Source: Microstegium vimineum
Lineage: Eukaryota > Streptophyta > Magnoliopsida > Poales > Poaceae
Direction: 5' to 3'
DNA: 64,000 nt
Assembly (NCBI GenBank): GCA_022036555.1
Contig: CM039134.1
Coordinates: 8,432,818-8,496,817, forward strand
The notes beneath the pieces were generated by a model. The model worked only from the letters and a program-made list of their open reading frames with translations. It was not told the origin of the DNA and made no database searches. The translations under genes were made by a program, and so were the position numbers. Of this stretch, positions 53,364 to 63,557 are shown piece after piece. Every line of letters begins with the position of its first letter. Within the stretch, counting starts at the first letter, position 1.

Positions 53364-56300
53364 TCATCTTTTAGTGAAATTAGAGTGATCAAGCACATTT
53401 AACTCGCTTCTCAACCTACAAAAGGTTGTTTCATCGAGTGGTTTAGTGAAGATATCCGCCAATTGCTCTTCGCTCTTAACTCCAACTAGTGTTATGTCTT
53501 TCCTAGCCACATGATCTCTAAGAAAGTGATGGCGAATATCTATGTGCTTGGTGCGAGAGTGTTGAACCGGGTTGTTTGCAAGCTTTACGGCGCTTTCATT
53601 ATCACACAAGAGTGGAACTTCTTTTAAAAACACGCCGTAATCAAAAAGTGTTTGGGTCATATATAAGATTTGTGCACAACTTGCTCCCATGGCAATGTAT
53701 TCCGCTTCGGCGGTTGACAATGCCACACTATTTTGCTTTTTTGAGGACCAAGAAACAAGTGATCTTCCTAGCATGTGGCACCCGTCAGAGGTACTCTTCC
53801 AATCAACCTTACACCCGGCGTAATCCGAATCGGAATAGCCAACTAGTTGGAAGGGAGCTCCTTTGGGATACCAAAGACCCATGCTAGGGGTGTGCCTTAG
53901 GTACCTAAGGATTCTTTTAACCGCACAAAGATGCGACTCCTTAGGGTTTGCTTGAAACCTAGCACACATACACACACTAAACATGATATCCGGCCTAGAA
54001 ACGGTGAGGTAAAGTAAACTACCGATCATAGAACGATAAAGAGTTTGGTCAATCGGTTTACCTCCCTCATCGAGATCCAGATGCCCATTAGTAGGCATTG
54101 GGGTCTTGATTGGCTTGCAATCCTCCATCTTGAATTTCTTGAGCACATCATAAGTGTACTTCTCTTGAGATATGAAGGTGCCCTCCCTCAATTGCTTCAC
54201 TTGGAAGCCAAGGAAGAAGGTTAGCTCGCCGATCATCGACATCTCGAACTCATTGGACATCAATGCACCAAATTCCTTGCTATGACCTTGGTTTGTTGAC
54301 CCAAATATAATGTCATCGACATATACTTGGCAAACAAAGATCTCTCCATCTAGCACCTTGGTGAAAAGTGTGGTATCCACTTTTCCGATCTTGAAGCCCT
54401 TCTTGAGTAGGAAGTCCCTTAGCCTCTCATACCAAGCTCTTGGAGCTTGCTTCAATCCATAGAGTGCCTTGGACAACCTATACACATGATTAGGATAATT
54501 TGGGTCTTCAAACCCGGGAGGTTGTGAGACAAAAACAAGTTCATTAATGAAACCATTTAGAAAGGCACTCTTCACATCCATTTGAAAGAGTTTCATTTTA
54601 TGATGTGAAGCATATGCCAAAAGGATACGAATGGCTTCTAGTCTTGCAACCGGTGCAAAGGTCTCCCCAAAATCCAAGCCTTCAACTTGGGAGAACCCCT
54701 TTGCCACCAATCTTGCCTTGTTTCTCACAACCACGCCTTGATCATCTTGCTTGTTCCTAAACACCCACTTGGTGCCAATGATTCTTGCTCCTTTGGGCTT
54801 TTCTACTAGTGTCCACACTTCGTTCCGGGTGAAGTTGTTCAACTCTTCGTGCATGGCATTCACCCAATCCGGATCCGCAAGTGCATCCTCCACACTAGAA
54901 GGCTCAACAAAGGAAACAAAGGAGTGATGTTCAACATAAGAAGCAAGTTTAGATCGAGTTGTTACCCCCCTTGATGGACTCCCTATGATGAGGTCTTGTG
55001 GATGAGCTTGAAGCATAGGTGTAGATCTTTTATTAACCACTTGGGGAGGAGGTTGTGGTGCTTCAACATTACTTGCTTCGGCCTCGGATTGATCTTGAGG
55101 AATGTGAGTGTCTTCTTGAGCTTCCCTCACTTGATCTTCTTCATCAACTTGAGGCGTGTGGGGTGGAAAAGGATCTTGATTTTCTTCATCTTCAACTTCT
55201 TCCACCTCTTGCGGGTTGATAGCACCAATTGACATATTCTTCATTGCCTCCCTCAAGGGTTCGTCACCTACATCATCAATATTTTCATGCTCTTCTTGAG
55301 AGCCATTAGTTTCATCAAACTCCAAGTCATACGTTTCTTCAACTAAGCCGGTGGCTTTGTTAAATACACAGTATGCCTTGGATTTAAGTGAATATCCAAC
55401 TAGGAAACCAATGTCACATCTCCTTTGGAACTTGCCCAAGTGTTGGCGCTTCTTGTAGATGTACACTTTGCAACCAAACACTCGGAAAAAGGATATATCC
55501 GGTTTCTTCCCATTCACAAGCTCATAGGGGGTCTTCTTGAGAAGCCTTTGGACAAATAGCCGGTTGGCCGCATAGCATGCGGTGTTGATTCCTTCGGCCC
55601 AAAACTTCTCAGGGGTGTTGTATTCATCAAGCATTGATCTTGCAAGAGTGATAAGTGTCCGGTTCTTTCTCTCTACTACACCATTTTGTTGAGGAGTGTA
55701 GGTGGCGGATACTTCATGCTTGATTCCAACTTCATCACAATAATCTTCAATCTTGGTCTTCACAAACTCGGTCCCATTGTCACTTCTTATCTTCTTGATC
55801 TTCACATCAAACTCATTTTGAGCTCTAGTTGCAAACTTCTTGAATATTGATTGAGTTTCTCTCTTATCTTGAATAAAGAACACCCAAGTGTACCTAGAGT
55901 AGTCATCAACTACCACCAAGCAAAAGAGATTGCCACCAAGGCTAGCATAGGTGGTAGGTCCAAATAGATCCATGTGAAGTAGCTCTAGGACTCTTGAGGT
56001 TGACATGAAAGCTTTGGTTGGATGAGTGTTTGCCACTTGCTTGCCGGCTTGGCATGCACTACAAAGTTTGTCCTTCTCAAACACAACATCCTTCACACCT
56101 CTAACCAATTTCTTCTTGACAAGCTTCTTCAAGGTTGACATTCCCACATATGCTAATCTTCTATGCCATAGCCAACCCAAAGAACTCTTGGAGAATAGAC
56201 ATGTTTGCAAACTAGCTTCATTTGAGGTGAAGTCCACTAGGTAGAGATTGTTGTGCCGAAACCCTTTGAATATCAATGATGAATCTTCAATCTTGGACAC

Positions 56301-56447
56301 AACTACCTCATTTGGAGTGAAGAGACATTGGAAACCAAGATCACATAGTTGTCCCACCGATAGCAAGTTGAAGCTCAAAGATTGTACTAGCAAGACATTT
56401 GATATTGATTGATCATTTGAGATTGCCACTTTGCCTAGACCTTGCAC
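53364..56447 (-). CDS. SIRE-2 pol, open from pre-integrase to RNase H (protease deleted)
   Basis: 1027 open codons. Pre-integrase LWHRRLAYVGM is at about residue 93. The integrase keeps a complete DD35E triad by position: Asp160 (HMDLFGP), Asp223 (SDNGTEF), Glu259 (VERKNRT). RT: MDVKSAFLNG at about 623 and YVDD at 709-712. RNase H: YSDSDYAG near 870, STAEAEYIAM and SRTKHIDIRHH near the end, with stop after NFTKR. The start shown (MQGLGKV) is only the first ATG after the deletion; a natural product would be cut from Gag-Pol. A 256-bp deletion relative to SIRE-1 removes the protease motif DSGCTQHMTGD and puts pol out of frame with gag, so it cannot be expressed normally despite its intact enzymes. 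Confidence 0.93.
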   Translation of the reverse strand: MQGLGKVAISNDQSISNVLLVQSLSFNLLSVGQLCDLGFQCLFTPNEVVVSKIEDSSLIFKGFRHNNLYLVDFTSNEASLQTCLFSKSSLGWLWHRRLAYVGMSTLKKLVKKKLVRGVKDVVFEKDKLCSACQAGKQVANTHPTKAFMSTSRVLELLHMDLFGPTTYASLGGNLFCLVVVDDYSRYTWVFFIQDKRETQSIFKKFATRAQNEFDVKIKKIRSDNGTEFVKTKIEDYCDEVGIKHEVSATYTPQQNGVVERKNRTLITLARSMLDEYNTPEKFWAEGINTACYAANRLFVQRLLKKTPYELVNGKKPDISFFRVFGCKVYIYKKRQHLGKFQRRCDIGFLVGYSLKSKAYCVFNKATGLVEETYDLEFDETNGSQEEHENIDDVGDEPLREAMKNMSIGAINPQEVEEVEDEENQDPFPPHTPQVDEEDQVREAQEDTHIPQDQSEAEASNVEAPQPPPQVVNKRSTPMLQAHPQDLIIGSPSRGVTTRSKLASYVEHHSFVSFVEPSSVEDALADPDWVNAMHEELNNFTRNEVWTLVEKPKGARIIGTKWVFRNKQDDQGVVVRNKARLVAKGFSQVEGLDFGETFAPVARLEAIRILLAYASHHKMKLFQMDVKSAFLNGFINELVFVSQPPGFEDPNYPNHVYRLSKALYGLKQAPRAWYERLRDFLLKKGFKIGKVDTTLFTKVLDGEIFVCQVYVDDIIFGSTNQGHSKEFGALMSNEFEMSMIGELTFFLGFQVKQLREGTFISQEKYTYDVLKKFKMEDCKPIKTPMPTNGHLDLDEGGKPIDQTLYRSMIGSLLYLTVSRPDIMFSVCMCARFQANPKESHLCAVKRILRYLRHTPSMGLWYPKGAPFQLVGYSDSDYAGCKVDWKSTSDGCHMLGRSLVSWSSKKQNSVALSTAEAEYIAMGASCAQILYMTQTLFDYGVFLKEVPLLCDNESAVKLANNPVQHSRTKHIDIRHHFLRDHVARKDITLVGVKSEEQLADIFTKPLDETTFCRLRSELNVLDHSNFTKR

Positions 56448-56448
56448 T

Positions 56449-58765
56449 TTGCCTTTTGAATTGTCCCCAAAGGTAATCTTGTCTTGCCCTTGGAGTCCTT
56501 GTTGATGATGAAGTGTGCATCATGAGCGAAAGGCCTTATGTGCTTGGGCAAGGTCTTGGGAGGTGGAGTCTTGCATTGGGATTGAAAGTGACCCTCTTGA
56601 CCACATCCATAGCACTTCTTGGGCTTGGGCTTTGATGTGTCATAGTTGCTTCTCATGGCCTTATTCTTGTAATAGTTCTTTGCTTCTATCTTGACCTTGG
56701 CCTTCATGACTTGGTTCTCCTTGAACCCAATGCCGGTCTTGTCGGTCTTCATGATAGTGTTCATCAAGAGCTCACTTTAGAGGTTGTGGACCTTGGTGAA
56801 CTTCTCCAATCCACTTCTGAGCTTGATCTTCTCAACCTTGAGCTTTGCATTTTCCTCTTTGAGAGAGTTGATCAAGGTCATTGCATCTTTGTCATCTTTC
56901 TTGGCCGACTTGATAGTGAATGGCTTGCTTGCCTTGAGGTTGGTTAGCTCTTCCTTGAGCTTGGTGTTCTCTTGCCTCATCTTCACATAGTCATCATGCT
57001 TGTCGGCCTCAACTACCTTCTTGCCCTTGCACTTAGCATTTTGCTCACTAGCAACTTCATCAAGCAAGTCCTCACAAGTAGCTATATCACACTTAACAAC
57101 CGGGTTAATAGCAACATGTGTAGCAAGATCATTTGAAAACAATTCATTAGCTATCACAAGTGTGCCATGTTCATTCTTAACTTGGTTGTAGTCATCTTTT
57201 AGCAAGTTGTATCTTGTATGGAGCTCTTGTGTTGACCTCTCAAGCTTATCATGTTTCTCATTAGCTTGCTTGAGTGAGGCTTTGAGCTCCCTAGTGCTAG
57301 ATGAGAGAGATTTGTTCTCAAGCTTCAATTCATCATTAGCATTAGACAAGTCATCAAGCTTAGCATGCAAGTTATCATTGGCTTTCTCTAGTGATTCACT
57401 TTTACCTTTGTACTTCCTAATGAGCTTAGTATATTTGTTGCAAATTACAATTAGCTCATCATAGGAAGGTGCCTCAAACTCACCATCACTATCATCACTA
57501 GAGCTAGCCTCATCATCACTATTCTCTTTTTGTACCTTTTTGTCACCTTTAGCCATAAGGCATAGGTGTGTAGAGGATGAGCCCGGAGATGATGGAGGGG
57601 GTGGCGGTGGAGTAGATGAACCAATCACCAAGGCGGCCACCTTCTCTTCTTCACTTTCATCTCCGGATGATTCACTTGAGTCTTCAATATCGGTGAGCCA
57701 ATCACCAACAATGTAGGCTTTGTCATTCTTCTTCTTCTTGTGGAGGTTGAGGTTCTTATTCTTCTTGAATGGCTTGTCATCCTTATTCTCCTCATCACTT
57801 GACTCAACCTTGTTGCCCTTGTTGTACTTAAACTTGTTGTTAGCTTTCTTGTTCTTGTACTTGTCTTTCTTTTCTTCGGAGCAAGCATGAGCCAAGTGTC
57901 CAAGTTTACCACAATTGTAGCAATCCATCTTGGAGAGGGGCTTTCTTGAAGAGCTTGTGAAGAATTTCTTCTTCTTTGAGTCAAACTTGACTCCATTCTT
58001 GCTTAGCTTCTTCAACATCTTGGTTGTTTTCTTCACCATGAGAGCGAGATCATCATCATCGTTTGTGCTCTCATACATGACTTGCATCTTGTATTTCTCC
58101 GAGGAGGATGCCTTGAGTGCCAAGTCCTTCTTCTCCTCCTTCTCTTTTTCTTTCTTCTTGGAGGAGGAAGAAGAGCCACCATCACCAATCTTCATGTACA
58201 TCTCATGGGCATTGATCTTGCCCAAAATTTGTGTTGGTGTAGCGGCGGAGAGATCTCCTTGGTGAAGCACCGTGACGATGTGGCCGTACTTCTCAATGGG
58301 CAAGACACAAAGGATCTTGCGTACCATATCGGCCGACTCCATTTGGTTGAGACCGAGCCCATTCAATTCCTCTACAATAATATTAAGTTGTGAGTACATT
58401 TCATTTGCATTTTCATTTGCATGCATGGAAAAAGAATTGAGCTTAGCCATGACCAAATGATAGTGTTCTTCACGCTCACTCTTTGTGCCTTCGTGAAGAG
58501 CACAAATAGTGGTCCACAACTCAAATGCGTCTTTGGCATTACGCACTCGATTGAAGACATCCTTGCTTATGCCACGAAAGATAATGTTCTTTACCTTGGC
58601 ATTGTGCTTATCAAAGTTGAGGTCTTCCGCGAAGAGGGTGCCTCCCTTTGTGGCGGCTTTGAGCACGCCCACGTCAACGGCCTCTAGATAGGCCTCCATA
58701 CGAACTTTCCAATAAGGAAAGTCGTCTCCATCGAACATGGAAGGTGGTCCATCCCCATGGGACAT
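56449..58765 (-). pseudogene. SIRE-2 gag, one nonsense codon
   Basis: The first part, 662 codons from ATG 58765, has the gag domain, zinc knuckle CYNCGKLGHLAHAC, Lys-rich stretches and the coiled coil. It stops at TAA 56777-56779, where SIRE-1 has CAA (Gln). The same frame continues with the second knuckle CYGCGQEGHFQSQC and then meets the 256-bp deletion, after which it runs out of frame at 56435. Differences from SIRE-1 include a four-residue NENA duplication near residue 115 and a small deletion in the knuckle-1 approach (STND versus STSNDED). Same structural role as SIRE-1 gag. Confidence 0.9.
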
Positions 58766-58804
58766 CTTGCTCTAGGCGGTGAAGCCTAATTTAGAGCAAA
58801 CCTT

Positions 58805-58816
58805 GCTCTGATACCA
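58805..58816 (-). other. Primer binding site of SIRE-2
   Basis: On the minus strand it is TGGTATCAGAGC, a perfect match to the usual PBS for the 3' end of initiator tRNA-Met, two bases inside the 5' LTR. Confidence 0.93.
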
Positions 58817-58818
58817 AT

Positions 58819-60424
58819 TGAAAGGATCAAGATTCCCAAGAGGGGGGTGAATTGGGCTCTTTTTAATTTCTAAACAAGAATTAAACCTATAAAGAGCCAA
58901 TTAACCCCCTAGTGCCTACCGCTTGTGTGTCCTAGCTAGAAAGCGGTAGCAAGTCAATGGAAAGCGAAAATTTCCTACACAATTCTAGTATGAATTGAAA
59001 GACAAGTGTGGAAAGTAATGCGGGAATAAAGAGCTAGGGAAAGAGATGCTTGACACGGCAATGTTTTTCCGAGGTATCGAGGAGTCGACACTCCCCCCTA
59101 GTCCTCGTTGGAGCACCTCTCAAGTTATAACTCCCCCTCAATCCCACGCAAGGGATGAGTGCTCTCTACGGGTTGATTCTTCGCCACTCCGGCTCGGTGA
59201 ATCGCCCACAACCGATCACAAACGTCGATGGAGAAGGGCCGCCGACAATCCTCCGGCGATCACCTTCCTCCGAGCACCATCGGACCGTCTAGGTGATGTC
59301 GATCACCAAGAGTAACAAGCCTCGATCTTTGCTTGAATCACTCAAGCTTCACAACTAGAGGATGCACACTTGAACTCTTGGATGAACTAGAGAGAGGATG
59401 GATGGATTCGCGAATCACTCTCTCTCTCTAGGGTTCTTGCTCTCTTCACAACCTTCTCAACGAACTCAGCAACTCAAATGAGCAAAGGCCAAGTGGGAGA
59501 GAAGTGGGAGGGGCTATAAATAGACCCTCTGAAAACTGCCTCGGGCTGGCATTTTAAGTTGGCGACGAACGCTCTGTCGACTAGGAGACGGACGGTCCGT
59601 CGTATGCCCAACGGCTAGTTTCTGTTCATAGTTTGGGCGACGGACGCTCCGGCGCCTAGGCAACGGACGGTCCGACGCCCTGCCCAACGGCTAGTTCTGA
59701 CACACTGTTCCTAGTGACGGACGCTACGTCACTGGGCGACGGACGCTCATCCTCAGCGTCCGACGCTACCCTCTGGCTAGGGTTGAAAAACACCCTCTCT
59801 GGAAGGTCGACGGACGCTCTTACCAGCGTCCGACGGACAGCGTCCGACGGACCCTGAAAAACTTAGCCAGAAAACATCCTCTCTGGAAGGTCGACGGATG
59901 CTGTGGACTCAACCACCCAGCGTCCGACGCCTCTGTCCGATGCCGACGGACAGCGTCCGGCGCCCCTGCCAGGAGCGTCCGACGCCCAGAAAACGATTTT
60001 GACAACTTCGTTTTTCGTCGCGATGAAAATGGAAGTTGTTCTAGGCTATCTTACGGTCACCATAGACTTGCTTAGAGCTAAGGAAGTCAAGTGTGCACCA
60101 CACCTAAGTCATGAAGCTTTCCTAAGTTAAGCTACTAATCTCAACCCCTCTTAATAGTACGGTCAAAGGTAAAAAGAGAAGCCCTATCTATTTCTAAGTG
60201 TCCTTCATCTCCTTATGGCACTTAGCCTATCATTCTAGGGTCTTCATTATGTCACCTTGAAAACCGAAATGATATCCATCTTGGGGGCTAAGTGATGACC
60301 ATTTGAGCCCATTCTCCTTGATCACTATGGCTAAGCTACGCATAGCCTCTGCAAAACACACGTTAGCCATAATAAACTCTACTTGTCGTTAATCACCGAA
60401 ACCAACTAAGGCCATGATTCTTCA
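58819..60424 (-). repeat. SIRE-2 5' LTR
   Basis: 1606 bp, TGAAGAATCATG...CTTTCA on the minus strand. The motif cluster at 59563-59990 and a TATA box on the minus strand at 59513-59522 (GCTATAAATA on the plus strand) match the other SIRE LTRs. Confidence 0.93.
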
Positions 60425-60690
60425 CCTATCATTCAAAGCCCTCTTCTCTTATCCTCTTTGCTCCTAGATCCAAATCTTGCAAGAATTTGAGTTGAGAGAA
60501 TAAGGTTTTTGTTGAGAGAAACTTTGAAGCAAAGATCGATTACTTAATTTCTTCGCCAAGCTGGTTTGATCTATGTTTGTTACTCTTAGGGCTTGCCCCC
60601 TAGCCGACTAGACGTCGTCTCAGACTCCTGATTGTGGGAAAACCCCTAGTTAGCGTGGCGATGTAGTGGTGCATCTCGTTCAAAACAAGA
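60425..60690 (+). repeat. Older SIRE-like LTR fragment, right part
   Basis: Continuation of 47181-47931 beyond SIRE-2 and its TSD. Words: CTCCTAGATCCAAATCTTGC, TTGTTACTCTTAGGGCTTG and CCCCCTAGCCGACTAGACGTCG. The 3' border is not defined; the text grades into unique sequence at about 60690. Confidence 0.5.
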
Positions 60691-61406
60691 GAGGGGGGAG
60701 GGAAAGAAGGAAGAAGACAAGGACAATTTAGTCCATAAATAAATGCATTGAAGGGAAAGTAGTGGTATATATTTTGGAGATGTAAAATTACAATGGTATA
60801 AACGTGATATTTGTAACTGCATGTATCAATTAACACTATAAATAAGTAGGGGTGTGACTCAAGGGGAGAGCCATGTTTCTTGATTATTAAGTAGGGCACT
60901 GCTCAAATTGCTTATAGGGAAGTTTTGTGGCTGCCAATAGACAAGGCGCGTGATTGGAAGTGACAAGTGGGCGCTTGATCGGAGGGATGGACACGCAGCT
61001 ACGCGTTCAAGAGGTCGCCGTCAGATGCGGTGGAGGCGTGTATGGTGCGACGTCGCGCCACGCTTCCCCGGCCCCGGCCGTAGGATGGTGGGATGGCGTC
61101 TCATCCAAAACCCCCTAACCCCACCGACCTCCATTTCTCTCCCCGCCCACCTCTTCCGTGATTCCGTCCTCCCGTTCCCGTCCCGCACAGCACACAGACT
61201 CTTTCTCTCTCCTCTCCTCTCCTCTCCTCTCCTGTCTCTCTCTCGTCCGATCTGCATCTGCCCCCTTCTCCTGTCCCTTCTGGTGTGCGCAAAGATTTGA
61301 TTTTTTTTCTCGAGGAGGAGGCGGAGTCCGAGCAGAGCAGGAGCGGTGGCAGGAGGAAGGAGATCCTGATCTGTTCTTGGAGTGGGGAGGAGAGAAGAGG
61401 AGGAAG
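60691..61406 (+). promoter_or_regulatory. Upstream region and 5' UTR of the HY5-type gene
   Basis: It changes from AT-rich to GC-rich at about 60940. GCGACGTCGC at 61047-61056 contains a GACGTC C-box, a binding sequence of HY5-class bZIP factors. 61199-61249 is a (CTCCT/CTCTC)n pyrimidine tract, typical of grass 5' UTRs. No clear TATA box is seen. Only about 980 bp separate SIRE-2 from the start codon. Confidence 0.5.
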
Positions 61407-62219
61407 ATGGCGGCGCAGGAGCAGGAGCAAGAGAAGCAGCAGGCGAAGACGAGCACCACGAGCTCGCTCCCCTCCAGCAGCGAGCGCTCCTCCAGCTCCG
61501 CCCCCAACAACCTCAGGGAAGGAGGTAGGTGCCCCTCTCAGATTTCCCGCATCGTTTTTTTTTTGGGGTTTCGTCTGCTGAACTCCGCAGCTGAAGTTGC
61601 CGCCGCTGCGTGCATGTCACTGCAGGGGTGGAGAGCGATGAGGAGATACGGCGGGTGCCGGAGATGGGCGGCGCGTCGGCGTCGGCCTCGTCGGGCGCGG
61701 GAGCGGACGAGCGTCCCAAGGAGGACGGCAAGCAGCTGGCGACGGCCGCGGGGTCGCAGCCTCCGTCGGCGGCCGGGAAGAAGCGCGGCCGCACCGCGGG
61801 GGACAAGGAGCAGAACCGGCTGAAGCGCCTGCTGCGGAACCGCGTGTCCGCGCAGCAGGCGCGGGAGCGGAAGAAGGCGTACCTGACTGAGCTGGAGGTG
61901 AAGGCCAAGGACCTGGAGCTCCGCAATGCCGAGCTCGAGCAGCGGGTGTCCACGCTCCAGAACGAGAACAACACGCTCCGCCAGGTGCCTACCTCCCGTC
62001 CATCCCCCCATTCCTTCCCTTCCCCTGATTCGATCTGAGCTCCGAAGCATTGCTCTCGTTGTGACTGACCGACTGACCCCCACCCCCCCTGGTGCCCCCG
62101 GCGCGCAGATTCTGAAGAACACGACGGCGCACGCGAGCAAGAGGAGCGGCGGCGGCGGCGGCAGTGGCGGCAAGGGTGGAGACGGCGGCGGTAAGAAGCA
62201 CCACTTCACCAAGAGCTGA
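61407..62219 (+). CDS. HY5: HY5-type bZIP transcription factor
   Basis: Three exons: 61407-61524, 61626-61984 and 62109-62219. All splice sites are GT-AG and phases agree, giving 195 residues. Residues 20-33 are LPSSSERSSSSAP as in Arabidopsis HY5. The COP1-binding motif ESDEEIRRVPEMGG follows at about 42-55 with the Val-Pro pair. The basic region NRLKRLLRNRVSAQQARERK (about 107-126) and a leucine zipper (LTELEVKAKDLELRN...) follow, and exon 3 gives ILKNTT, a Gly-rich run and a basic/His end (KKHHFTKS). HY5 is a nuclear factor that promotes photomorphogenesis, binds ACGT elements and is degraded in the dark through COP1. The Gly-rich tail is longer than in Arabidopsis; grass homologues of the OsbZIP48 type share it. 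No lesion is seen; this is the best candidate for a functional gene in the window. Confidence 0.95.
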
Positions 62220-63086
62220 TGAGAATGAGAGAGAGCTCAGAGCTGGTTCGTGCTCGCGCTCGCTCGCCTGATCTGATCTGACAATTGTTGGCGTGTTGCT
62301 GTTGCTGATGACGTCTTCTTCCCTTTTATTTTCTTCTTTTCTACTGTGCTTGTGTTCGTCTGCCTCGCAGATGCACTGTTTTAACTGTGTTATTAGTAGC
62401 AAATCTTGTATCTCCGACCGTTGCTTGCTAGGACCTACTACTCACTCACCGCTACTGTAGTTTACTTTCTTGGTAGGGTGTCAGAACGCCGTGTAATTTG
62501 CTTCTTGTACTGTCCTGTAATTCAGCCTTGATTGCGGTTTGGCAATTCAATTCAAGATTACCACCGTGCACAGAGCCTGATGCTTTCTTTCACTTGTTGG
62601 ACAAAAAGAAAAAGGGTCACCGAAAGGAAAGAGCATACTCAGGGAAACGTGATAACAAATCACACACGTCATACATAGTGGAGTACTAGTGAAAGAATTC
62701 AGGAACTGGTGCTGGAATCTGCACTAGGAATCTTGGGTGCTAGCTCTTCTTGGTCACTACCCGATGCAATTCAGCGCGCTTTTTCTCGTTGCTTAACCTT
62801 GTGAGACGGTTTGAGAGGCAACTGAGCATAAAAAGTTGTGTGGTCTCAACGTGTCCGGCGTGGCTTGCAACATGAGATACATGTACACCTTTGGGCAAAC
62901 TTTTTGGGCATGGTTCACTTGCGCATACGGTGGTTGGCTGAAGAATCTGCTGAAGAGGACACCATTTTGCATCTCTCAATTGTTTCGAAGGGACCGGGAC
63001 TTGTCGAAAGCAACCCGGCGGTGTAAAACCTCTCCGCAGTAGTCCTGCACGACTTCTTCATCTTCACTCACAGGCTCTTTTCATCG

Positions 63087-63130
<44 letters not shown>

Positions 63131-63157
63131 AAGAATATAATCAGCATGAGATCAACA
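62220..63157. other. HY5 3' UTR and intergenic DNA, with a (TAA)n microsatellite
   Basis: About 300 bp behind the stop is probably 3' UTR (TGTAATTCAG at 62516). 62560-63060 has short frames without domains on both strands. 63089-63120 is a (TAA)n repeat of about ten units running into poly(A) to 63132. 63158-63557 is probably the 3' UTR of the minus-strand ABCC gene. Confidence 0.5.
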
Positions 63158-63557
63158 GCTTTGTTCCGTTTTGTTCGCTAACGTGTAAACACTTCGCTAT
63201 TTTATTAATTCAGACGTAGGAGTGTTTACCGCTCATCGAATATCGGTATTACAAAATTCTTTCAAACATTCCTTGGTATGCTCAGAATGAACACTACTTC
63301 CCAGCATCAACTTTCTAAATTCTACTAATAGTCACCTTAACGTTACAAGGATCAGACTAGCGCTAGCTCTGTATCAGAGATAAAGCGCCCGATCAGTATT
63401 ACTTTTTCGGCATCATCGACAAGTAGGCCTGCCTCGCCGGCGCGGCGACCCATAAAAATCTGCCGGCGTAGTACGAGTCAGCCTGCCCCAGGTGCGAGCC
63501 TCATCAAACGGGCGTGGAGCAAAGAAAGCAGCACGACGAAGAACCTTTTCTTCCTGG

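Larger units (their letters stand above)
47932..60424 (-). mobile_element. SIRE-2: SIRE/Maximus-type Ty1/copia retrotransposon, 12,493 bp, TSD CCTAT
   Basis: LTRs at 58819-60424 (5') and 47932-49547 (3'); TSD CCTAT at 47927-47931 and 60425-60429. It is the same family as SIRE-1 in inverse orientation. The shorter length is explained mainly by two deletions relative to SIRE-1: 256 bp at the gag/pol junction and about 1 kb at the front of ORF3. pol from pre-integrase to RNase H is fully open (1027 codons). Confidence 0.92.

Noticed and set aside
61285..61581. Arg/Ser-rich frame overlapping HY5 exon 1
   Set aside because: Shadow of the HY5 leader and exon 1 in another frame, reading into intron 1.
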